Source of the DNA: an uncultured Collinsella sp.
GTDB taxonomy: Bacteria > Actinomycetota > Coriobacteriia > Coriobacteriales > Coriobacteriaceae
Direction of reading: 5' to 3'
DNA: 6,035 nt
NCBI GenBank assembly: GCA_902465115.1
Contig: CABQMC010000100.1
Span: 1-6,035, forward strand
Both the position numbers and the translations under genes were made by a program. Of this stretch, positions 1 through 6,035 are shown piece after piece. A model generated the notes under the pieces. The model was not told where the DNA came from. It searched no databases and saw only the letters and a list, made by a program, of their open reading frames with translations. The first letter of the stretch is position 1, and the number at the start of each line of letters is the position of its first letter.

Positions 1-1152
1 CCCGCTGGCCCCGGTTGGAACACCGACCCGTTTGCGATGGAGCGCCGCGAGGGCTGGCTGCTCGGCCGTGGCGTGATCGATGACAAGGGTCCGGCGGTGT
101 TGTCGCTCTATGCCGGCGCCTACCTGCTCAAGCACGGCATTGTGCCGCGCTATACCTTCCGTGCGCTGCTGGGCTGCGATGAGGAAGTGGGCATGTCCGA
201 CGTTCACCATTATCTGGAGAACCACGCAGACCCCGACTTTCTGTTTACGCCCGATGCCGAGTTCCCGGTTTGCAATGCCGAGAAGGGCCAGTTTGGGGCG
301 ACGTTTGTGAGCCCCAAGATCGACGGCGGCCGTATTGTGTCCTGGAGCGGTGCCGAGGCGAGCAACGCCATTCCGTCGCAGTCTATCTGCGAACTCGCGA
401 TTGCCGCCGATGAGCTGCCGGCACCGGTCGAGAACGCCGACCGCCTGGAGATCACGACGCTCGATAACGGGCATGCGCAGATTTTTGCCCACGGTATTGG
501 CGGTCACGCCTCGATGCCCGAGGGAACGATCAATGCCGTCGGCCTCATCGTGGCGTATCTGCGCGAGGCCGAGGACGCGTTTGGTGCCCGTGACGAGCGC
601 CTGCTGACGCCTGCCGAGCACGAGTTTGTCAAGTTTCTGGCCTTTGTGCATGCGGACGCCTATGGTCGCGGCCTGGGTATCGACGCGGCGAGCCCCGCGT
701 TTGGCCCGCTCACCTGCAATCCCGGCGTCATCCGTGTGGCGGATGGCCACATCGAGCAGGTCATTGACGTGCGCTTCCCCGATAGCACGAGTGCCGATAC
801 CATCTGCGAGCAACTCGAACCGCTCGTGGGGCGCTTTGGCGTGACGTACCGTGTGGGTCGTGCAAAGGTGCCGTTCTCGGTCTCTGCCGACGATCCGGCC
901 GTGAAGGCGCTGATTGATACCTATAACGAGTTTACGGGTAAGCATGCCGAACCTTTTGCCATGGGCGGCGGCACGTATGCGCGCAACTTTGCCCGCGCCG
1001 TCTCGTTTGGCCCCGAGGAGACCGGCCTTGAGCTGCCCGCGTGGGGCGGCCAGATGCACGGCCCCAACGAGTGCGCCAACGAAGAGCAGCTCAAGCAAGC
1101 GCTCAAGATTTATATCGTGGCAATCCTGCGCCTCAACGAACTCGAACTTTAA
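1..1152 (+). CDS. M20-family metallodipeptidase, PepV/Sapep-like (5'-truncated by window)
   Basis: Cytoplasmic two-metal (Zn or Mn) aminopeptidase-type enzyme that likely cleaves dipeptides or short peptides. The frame is open from base 1 (PAGPGWNTDPF...), matching the family segment that follows the HxDVVPxG motif, so the first metal-ligand His and the N-terminus lie upstream. An internal ATG at 37 is unlikely to be the start. Counting from that Met, the visible active-site residues are the bridging Asp in GRGVIDDKGP (D15), the general base and metal ligand in CDEEVG (E49, E50), Asp in TPDAEFP (D73), and the C-terminal metal His in MHGPNE (H341). The lid or dimerisation domain spans roughly residues 85-285 and carries GIGGHASMPEG (H157), which is expected to contact substrate. 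MGGGTYARNF (305-320) is also family-typical. It ends with TAA and is followed by a hairpin terminator. Family assignment is strong; the exact substrate is not visible. Confidence 0.93.
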   Translation, partial: PAGPGWNTDPFAMERREGWLLGRGVIDDKGPAVLSLYAGAYLLKHGIVPRYTFRALLGCDEEVGMSDVHHYLENHADPDFLFTPDAEFPVCNAEKGQFGATFVSPKIDGGRIVSWSGAEASNAIPSQSICELAIAADELPAPVENADRLEITTLDNGHAQIFAHGIGGHASMPEGTINAVGLIVAYLREAEDAFGARDERLLTPAEHEFVKFLAFVHADAYGRGLGIDAASPAFGPLTCNPGVIRVADGHIEQVIDVRFPDSTSADTICEQLEPLVGRFGVTYRVGRAKVPFSVSADDPAVKALIDTYNEFTGKHAEPFAMGGGTYARNFARAVSFGPEETGLELPAWGGQMHGPNECANEEQLKQALKIYIVAILRLNELEL

Positions 1153-1173
1153 GGTTACGCGGTTTCCCAATCT

Positions 1174-1249
1174 AAGTTGCGGTGGAATAGTTCCTAGAAT
1201 GGGCCATTTGATGGCCAAACAGGAACTATTTCACCGCAACTTTGTTTTT
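1174..1249 (+). terminator. Long palindrome with T-tract: likely terminator, possibly a dispersed repeat
   Basis: The arms at 1174-1195 (begins AAGTTGCGGTGG) and 1221-1242 (ends TTTCACCGCAACTT) pair over 22 bp with a single G.U wobble. The 25-nt loop contains its own hairpin, GGCCAT-TTG-ATGGCC (1202-1216). The + strand continues TTTGTTTTT (1241-1249), as expected for a rho-independent terminator of the dipeptidase gene 21 nt upstream. There is no comparable T-run on the other strand. The stem is much longer than an ordinary terminator needs and its base composition differs from the flanking genes, so a REP/MITE-like origin is possible. No clear target-site duplication flanks it. Confidence 0.7.
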
Positions 1250-1272
1250 ATTGGTGTAAAAGGCGGATCATG

Positions 1273-1305
1273 CTTGGTGGTGAATTTGTTATTCGTTTGT
1301 AAAGC
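1273..1305 (+). promoter_or_regulatory. Candidate pst promoter with 11-bp-spaced Pho-box-like repeats
   Basis: An AT-rich patch in otherwise GC-rich DNA, 141 nt before pstS. TTGGT (1274), TTTGT (1285) and TTTGT (1296) recur with an exact 11-bp period. On the minus strand this reads TTTACA-N5-ATAACA-N5-ACCACC. The first two units resemble the TT(A/C/T)A(A/C/T)A repeats bound by PhoP-type regulators in Bacillus, where the period is also 11 bp. The same patch offers a weak sigma-A-like pair, TTGGTG (1274-1279) and TGTAAA (1298-1303), 18 bp apart. The periodicity is seen directly; phosphate-responsive control is inferred from its position before pstS. The repeats are short, so chance is not excluded. 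Confidence 0.4.
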
Positions 1306-1445
1306 CGAGCCGCGCTTGCGGTAAGGGTCTATCAGATGCCCGTAAGAAACCGCAGTTGGCGCGGGCGCTGCCCGGTCGGGGCCGTATCTTTCCAAACAGC
1401 AAAGCGGGCGGGGTGCTCGCGAGTCGCATGTATGAAAGGAAGATC
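1306..1445 (+). promoter_or_regulatory. GC-rich 5' leader of pstS with potential hairpins
   Basis: If transcription starts just after the candidate promoter, pstS has a leader of about 135 nt. It can fold: TGCGGT (1317-1322) pairs with ACCGCA (1349-1354) and encloses GGGTCT-ATC-AGA-TG-CCC (1325-1341). A compact hairpin CGGGC-GCT-GCCCG lies at 1362-1374. No riboswitch or leader family is recognised, and no T-tract follows either stem, so attenuation is not evident. The pstS ribosome binding site AAAGGAAG (1435-1442) closes the region. Confidence 0.25.
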
Positions 1446-2387
1446 ATGCTCGATCAGGCTTATTCTCGTCGTCAGTTCCTCGGCCTTGCTGGTGGTCTTG
1501 CCAGCATCGTCGGTCTCGGTCTCGTTGGCTGCGGCGGCTCAGGCGCTTCCAACGCCGCCGACAAGGACAGCGTCACTGCCGCTGCCGAGTCTGTCTCCGG
1601 CGAGGTGACCTACGACGGCGCCTCCTCGTTCCAGGCTCTCGTCGAGGCTGCTGCCGAGAAGTTCATGGATGCCAACCCGGACGTCTCCGTTTCCGGCTCG
1701 GGCAACGGTTCGGGCAAGGGTCTGACCGCTGTCGCCGCCGGCACCGTCACCATCGGCAACTCCGACGTCTTCGCCGAGACCAAGCTCGAGGCCGACCAGG
1801 TCAAGAACCTCGTCGACCACGAGGTCGCCGTCGTGGGCATGGGCCCCGTCGTCTCCAAGAATGTGAAGGTCGACGACCTGTCTCTCGAGCAGCTCAAGGG
1901 CATCTTCTCCGGCCAGATCACCAACTGGAAGGAGGTCGGCGGCGACGACGCCAAGATCGTCGTCCTCAACCGCAAGGCCGGCTCCGGTACCCGCGCCACC
2001 TTCGAGGCCGCCGTTTTTGGCGACGAGGCCGTCGACTTTAAGGGCGACGCCGAGCTCGACAAGTCCGGCGATGTCCAGACTCAGATGGGCAGTACCGACA
2101 ACGCCATCTCCTACCTCGACTTCTCGCACTTCGATGACTCCAAGTTCAACGCCATCAAGGTCGAGGGCGTCGAGCCCAAGAGCAAGAACGTCACCGACGA
2201 CTCCTTCAAGATCTGGGCGACCGAGCACATGTACTGCGCAAAGGACGCCGACGGGGCCACCAAGGCCTTCCTGGAGTTCATGCTTTCCGACGACGTCCAG
2301 GGCAAGCTCGTCGAGGAGCAGGGCTTTATCCCCGCCTCTGCCATGAAGGTCGTCAAGGACGCCAGCGGCAAGGTCTCCGCTAAATAA
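1446..2387 (+). CDS. pstS: Phosphate ABC transporter substrate-binding lipoprotein PstS
   Basis: Extracytoplasmic phosphate receptor of the high-affinity Pst importer, anchored to the membrane and delivering phosphate to PstC/PstA. The ATG at 1446 (313 aa) is chosen because AAAGGAAG lies just upstream and it places the signal peptide correctly. An in-frame ATG at 1428 and a TTG at 1356 are less well supported. The N-terminus has a twin-arginine motif SRRQFLG (7-13), a hydrophobic stretch and a lipobox LVGC, giving lipidated Cys29, then a Gly/Ser/Ala linker. The PBP-like phosphate-binding domain follows: SSFQALVEAAAEKF (60-73), GSGNGSGKG (84-92), GIFSGQITNWKEVGG (152-166) and the phosphate-contacting AGSGTR (178-183). 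Codon use is strongly biased: nearly all Asp are GAC and every Lys but the last is AAG, stronger than in the flanking genes, which suggests high expression. First gene of the pst operon; pstC starts 24 nt later with no terminator between. Confidence 0.95.
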   Translation: MLDQAYSRRQFLGLAGGLASIVGLGLVGCGGSGASNAADKDSVTAAAESVSGEVTYDGASSFQALVEAAAEKFMDANPDVSVSGSGNGSGKGLTAVAAGTVTIGNSDVFAETKLEADQVKNLVDHEVAVVGMGPVVSKNVKVDDLSLEQLKGIFSGQITNWKEVGGDDAKIVVLNRKAGSGTRATFEAAVFGDEAVDFKGDAELDKSGDVQTQMGSTDNAISYLDFSHFDDSKFNAIKVEGVEPKSKNVTDDSFKIWATEHMYCAKDADGATKAFLEFMLSDDVQGKLVEEQGFIPASAMKVVKDASGKVSAK

Positions 2388-2411
2388 GTAATCGCCCCGG
2401 AAAGGTTTGCA

Positions 2412-3320
2412 ATGGCAAAACAGCTGCCAAAGCGCGACCTTGAGAACGTGGGCCTGGGCGTCACGGGCGCGTGCGTAGCGCTCGTGACGCTTGTTGTTGC
2501 CGCGCTCATCTTTATGGTCGCCCAAAAGGGCCTCTCGGCTTTTGTCAAGGACGGCGTCTCGGTCGTCGAGTTTTTCACCGGCACCAAGTGGGACCTGGCC
2601 AACACAGCCGAAAGCGGCCTGCCCTATACCGGCGCCCTGCCCCTGATCGTCACCTCGTTTGCGGTCATGGTACTCTCCACGCTCATCGCGCTGCCCATCG
2701 CCATCGGCTCTGCCATCTTTGCGGTCGAGATCCAACCCAAAGTTGGCTCCAAGGTCTTTCAGCCGCTTATTGAGCTTTTGACCGGCATTCCCTCGGTCGT
2801 CTTTGGCCTGATCGGCTTTCACGTGGTCGTCGGTCTTATGAAGAGCGTTTTCCACGTGAGCACGGGCCTAGGCATCTTGCCCGGCGCCATCGTGCTGGCC
2901 GTCATGATCCTGCCGACCATGACCACGCTTTCGGTCGATGGCCTGCGCGCTGTGCCCGATAGCTACCGTCAGGGCTCGCTCGCGCTGGGCTACACCCGCT
3001 GGCAGACCATCTGGCACGTGGTGCTCAAGTCCGCCATGCCATCGCTCATGACCGCAGTCATCCTTGGCATGACGCGTGCCTTTGGCGAGACGCTCGCCGT
3101 GCGCATGGTCATCGGCGGCATCGAGGCCATGCCGACGTCGCTGCTGTCGCCGGCGTCCACCATCACCACCACGCTCACCACGTCCATGGCGGTCTATGCC
3201 GAGGGCACGGCCCAGGACGATGTCCTGTGGGCGCTCGGTCTGCTGCTGATGGGCATGAGCCTCATCTTCATCCTGATCATCCACCTTATCGGCCGCAAGG
3301 GGGCGAAGGCTCGTGGCTAG
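2412..3320 (+). CDS. pstC: Phosphate ABC transporter permease PstC
   Basis: One of the two membrane subunits forming the phosphate channel; it pairs with PstA and docks PstS outside and PstB inside. At 302 aa it is normal for the family. Six membrane segments are estimated by eye near residues 14-36, 76-104, 121-142, 155-173, 212-235 and 271-293. Family landmarks are LLTGIPSVVFGLIGF (122-136), a cytoplasmic EAA-type coupling loop around ALGYTRWQTIWHVVLKSAMP (191-210), and TRAFGET (221-227) with the conserved Arg and Glu in the membrane. The ATG at 2412 is preceded by GGAAAGG (2399-2405) at good spacing. It is the second gene in the operon; its last 8 nt overlap the pstA start, implying translational coupling. 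The position before pstA and the longer periplasmic loop after the first segment favour PstC over PstA. Confidence 0.94.
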   Translation: MAKQLPKRDLENVGLGVTGACVALVTLVVAALIFMVAQKGLSAFVKDGVSVVEFFTGTKWDLANTAESGLPYTGALPLIVTSFAVMVLSTLIALPIAIGSAIFAVEIQPKVGSKVFQPLIELLTGIPSVVFGLIGFHVVVGLMKSVFHVSTGLGILPGAIVLAVMILPTMTTLSVDGLRAVPDSYRQGSLALGYTRWQTIWHVVLKSAMPSLMTAVILGMTRAFGETLAVRMVIGGIEAMPTSLLSPASTITTTLTTSMAVYAEGTAQDDVLWALGLLLMGMSLIFILIIHLIGRKGAKARG

Positions 3321-4235
3321 CACGCGCATCCATATCGACGAGGCGAGGCTCAGGCGTGTCCAAAAGCAGGACCGCATCGCCACGGGCGTGATGGCGGCGA
3401 TCGCCGCCATCGTCATGCTCATCGTCATCTCCATGGTGGCCTATATCATGTTCGAGGGGATCTCGACGTTGTTCCAGCCGGGCTTCCTCACGGAGCCCGC
3501 GCGCGCCAACGGAACTCAGGGCGGCGTGCTCTACCAACTGTTCGACTCGTTCTACCTGCTGCTGATCACTCTAGTCATCTCGGTGCCCATCAGCCTGGGC
3601 GGCGCGGTCTTCCTGGTTGAGTACGCGCCGAACGGACCCATCCGCGACATCGCCTCCACCGCTATCGAGACCTTGTCCTCGCTGCCTTCCATCGTCGTCG
3701 GCATGTTCGGCTTTCTGGTGTTCTCGGTGCAGCTGGGCTGGAAGTACTCCATCATCTCCGGCGCTGTCGCGCTCACCATGTTCAATATCCCCATCCTGGT
3801 GCGCGTGATCCAGCAGGCGCTCGAGGACGTGCCGCAGGCCCAGCGCGATGCGTGCCTGGCCATGGGCCTCACCCGCTGGGAGGCCACGCTGCACATCCTG
3901 ATCCCCGAGGCCATGCCCGCCATCGTGACTGGCATCGTGCTTTCGGCCGGCCGCGTCTTTGGCGAGGCCGCGGCGCTGCTCTTTACCTCGGGCATGAGCT
4001 CGCCGGTTCGCCTGAACTTCTTGAGCTTTAACCTGTTGAGTCCCACCTGCGCCTGGAACGTGTTCCGCCCCGGCGAGTCGCTCGCCGTGCACATCTACAA
4101 GATTTACGGCGAGGGCAGTCCCGAGGCCCAGCAGATCGTCTGGGGCACCGCTGCACTGCTGATGATTTGCGTGCTGCTGTTTAACGTAATCGCCCGCATT
4201 GTGGGCAAGCAACTGGCGAGGAAGATGACGGCCGA

Positions 4236-4239
<4 letters not shown>
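3313..4239 (+). CDS. pstA: Phosphate ABC transporter permease PstA
   Basis: Second channel subunit of the Pst importer, 308 aa. The start is GTG at 3313, overlapping the end of pstC by 8 nt. AAGGGGG at 3297-3303 (9-nt spacing) supports this start, and the GTG gives a full first membrane helix after a basic N-terminus (ARLRRVQKQDR, 11-21). Membrane segments are estimated near 23-48, 78-103, 121-142, 147-165, 202-225 and 275-297. Landmarks include ETLSSLPSIVVGMFGFLVF (119-137), the EAA-type loop ALEDVPQAQRDACLAMGLTR (169-188) that contacts PstB, and GRVFGEAA (213-220) with the conserved Arg and Glu. The stop codon overlaps the pstB start (ATGA), so pstA and pstB are probably translationally coupled. 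Confidence 0.94.
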
Positions 4240-5108
<869 letters not shown>

Positions 5109-5126
5109 TCCGGGACATGCTTGAGG

Positions 5127-5152
5127 CCCGCGGTGGCCACGGTCGCCACGGG
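5127..5152 (+). other. Weak hairpin just after pstB
   Basis: GTGGC (5133-5137) pairs with GCCAC (5145-5149) around a 7-nt loop. CCC (5127-5129) can add pairs with GGG (5150-5152) across a 3-nt bulge. It has no T-tract and lies upstream of the clear terminator, so it may only stabilise the 3' end of the pst mRNA or be incidental. Confidence 0.25.
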
Positions 5153-5164
5153 ACTGATTGGAGA

Positions 5165-5201
5165 GGCGGGTCATCTCTTGCGGGAGATGGACCGCCTTTT
5201 T
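5165..5201 (+). terminator. Rho-independent terminator of the pst operon
   Basis: GGCGGGTCATCTC (5165-5177) pairs with GAGATGGACCGCC (5184-5196) over 13 positions with one mismatch and one G.T wobble around a 6-nt loop. TTTTT (5197-5201) follows directly. It sits 56 nt after the pstB stop and separates the operon from the ABC-F gene. Confidence 0.9.
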
Positions 5202-5219
5202 GCTCTGCGACCGAAACGA

Positions 5220-5252
5220 CCGCCACAAAGGGGACAGGCGCCTTCGTGGTGG
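5220..5252. repeat. Imperfect palindrome upstream of the ABC-F promoter
   Basis: CCGCCAC (5220-5226) pairs with GTGGTGG (5246-5252) with one wobble. After a mismatch, AAGG (5228-5231) pairs with CCTT (5241-5244) around a 9-nt loop, GGGACAGGC. No T-tract follows, so it is not a terminator, and it abuts the presumed -35 region of the next gene. The shape resembles short intergenic REP-like palindromes, but other copies cannot be seen in this window. Confidence 0.4.
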
Positions 5253-5278
5253 TTTGGGGTGGGGCTCGCTGCTATCAT
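5250..5278 (+). promoter_or_regulatory. Extended -10 promoter for the ABC-F gene
   Basis: TGC-TATCAT (5270-5278) gives an extended -10 element matching TATAAT at 5 of 6 positions. The -35 candidate at the right spacing is weak (TGGTTT, 5250-5255), which is common with extended -10 promoters. Transcription would begin near 5285, giving a short leader of about 29 nt that contains the ribosome binding site GAAGGAG (5299-5305). Confidence 0.6.
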
Positions 5279-5313
5279 GGACAACGTTGAATTTCTACGA
5301 AGGAGCAGGGCAT

Positions 5314-6035
5314 ATGGCGATTCTTTTGGGATGCGATTCCATCAGCCTAGAGTTTCCCACTAAGCATATTTTCGATAGCGTGACGCTCGGCGTGGGCGAG
5401 GGCGACCGCATTGGTATTGTCGGTAAAAACGGCGACGGCAAGTCGACGCTGCTGAGCGTGCTTGCCGGCACGCTGGAGCCCGATGACGGACGCGTGACGC
5501 ACCGCCGCGACACGACGATCGGTCTGCTCGGCCAAAAGGACAACCTGGTCGATACTGATACCGTGCATCATGCCGTTGTGGGCGACGCCCCCGAGTACGA
5601 GTGGGCGTCGAGCCCCCGCACGCGCCAGATCCTCGCCGGCCTCATCAGCGATGTGCCCTGGGAGGGCACGGTGGGCGAGCTTTCGGGCGGTCAGCGCCGT
5701 CGCGTGGACCTCGCGCGCTTGCTGATCGGCGATTACGAGGTGCTCGTGCTCGACGAGCCCACCAACCACCTGGATATGCGCACCATCAACTGGCTCGCGC
5801 GTCACTTAAAGGCCCGCTGGCAGCGCGGCCAGGGTGCCATGCTCGTGGTCACGCACGACCGCTGGTTCTTGGACGAGGTCTGCACCAGCATGTGGGAGGT
5901 CCACGACGGCCAGGTCGATCCCTTCGAGGGCGGCTACTCGGCCTACATCCTGCAGCGCGTGGAGCGCGACCGCATGGCCGCCGTTACCGAGGAGCGCCGT
6001 CGCAACATGGCGCGCAAGGAGCTCGCGTGGCTGAG
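5314..6035 (+). CDS. ABC-F family ATPase, Uup-like (3'-truncated by window)
   Basis: Soluble ribosome-associated ATPase of the ABC-F class: tandem ABC domains without membrane segments, acting on translation or ribosome assembly. The ATG at 5314 is preceded by GAAGGAG with 8-nt spacing. About 240 residues are visible, covering the first ABC domain and the start of the interdomain linker. Motifs are Walker A GKNGDGKST (37-45), signature LSGGQRRR (123-130), Walker B with the ABC-F hallmark VLVLDEPTNHLD (143-154), and H-loop TH (180-181). After GGYSAYILQRVERDR (206-220) begins a charged helical linker, EERRRNMARKELAWL (226-240). This pattern is characteristic of Uup-type members rather than EttA. 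The second ABC domain lies beyond the window. It has its own promoter and is separated from pst by a terminator, so it is probably independent of phosphate control. An antibiotic-resistance role cannot be judged from this part. Confidence 0.92.
   Translation, partial: MAILLGCDSISLEFPTKHIFDSVTLGVGEGDRIGIVGKNGDGKSTLLSVLAGTLEPDDGRVTHRRDTTIGLLGQKDNLVDTDTVHHAVVGDAPEYEWASSPRTRQILAGLISDVPWEGTVGELSGGQRRRVDLARLLIGDYEVLVLDEPTNHLDMRTINWLARHLKARWQRGQGAMLVVTHDRWFLDEVCTSMWEVHDGQVDPFEGGYSAYILQRVERDRMAAVTEERRRNMARKELAWL

Noticed and set aside
1174..1242. CRISPR repeat or attachment site
   Set aside because: There is only one palindrome, with no repeated spacer-repeat units, no cas genes, no integrase and no tRNA nearby.
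1336..1608. Possible 90-codon upstream ORF (ATG at 1336 with AAGGG upstream) overlapping pstS
   Set aside because: It has a plausible ribosome binding site but runs 163 nt into pstS out of frame. Its composition is Arg/Ser/Cys-rich and its first half lies in the hairpin-forming leader; no conserved motif is seen.
1539..2855. 438-codon open frame on the minus strand across pstS and the 5' half of pstC
   Set aside because: It is antisense to two clear genes. Its Asp/Gly/Leu/Val-rich, low-complexity product is what antisense reading of C-ended codons produces, and it spans the pstS-pstC junction.
5121..5363. 80-codon + strand open frame between pstB and the ABC-F gene
   Set aside because: It spans the terminator hairpin, the palindrome and the promoter and enters the ABC-F gene out of frame; no ribosome binding site or family resemblance.
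5806..5808. Rare TTA leucine codon in the ABC-F gene, considered as a bldA-like developmental switch
   Set aside because: A single TTA codon carries little weight, and bldA control is known from Streptomyces, which this segment does not otherwise resemble.

Overview
This window looks like a high-GC (about 60% by eye) Gram-positive chromosome segment. The codon preferences (C- or G-ended), AAGGAG-type ribosome binding sites, a twin-arginine lipoprotein signal and tightly packed genes suggest an actinobacterium, possibly a gut Coriobacteriia member such as Collinsella. That placement is inference from style and gene content; no rRNA or other marker is present. All recognised genes are on the + strand.

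Layout: (1) bases 1-1152 hold the 3' part of an M20-family (PepV/Sapep-type) metallodipeptidase. (2) Bases 1153-1445 are non-coding. They hold a 69-nt near-perfect palindrome followed by a T-tract (likely terminator and possible dispersed repeat), then an AT-rich patch with 11-bp-spaced repeats (candidate Pho operator/promoter), then a GC-rich leader with potential hairpins. (3) Bases 1446-5108 are a complete high-affinity phosphate importer operon, pstS-pstC-pstA-pstB. The gaps shrink from 24 nt (S/C) to an 8-nt overlap (C/A) and a 4-nt ATGA overlap (A/B). (4) Bases 5109-5313 hold a rho-independent terminator, a second imperfect palindrome and an extended -10 promoter. (5) Bases 5314-6035 are the 5' part of an ABC-F ATPase of Uup-like type, cut by the window end.

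Function: PstS captures phosphate at the outer face of the membrane, PstC and PstA form the channel, and PstB supplies ATP hydrolysis. No phoU or phosphate two-component genes lie in the window, although phoU often follows pstB. The dipeptidase and the ABC-F protein look like unrelated housekeeping neighbours separated from the operon by terminators and promoters.

I see no evidence of a novel multi-gene system. The points most worth a second look are the two intergenic palindromes, the candidate Pho operator and leader upstream of pstS, and the Tat-lipoprotein form of PstS.
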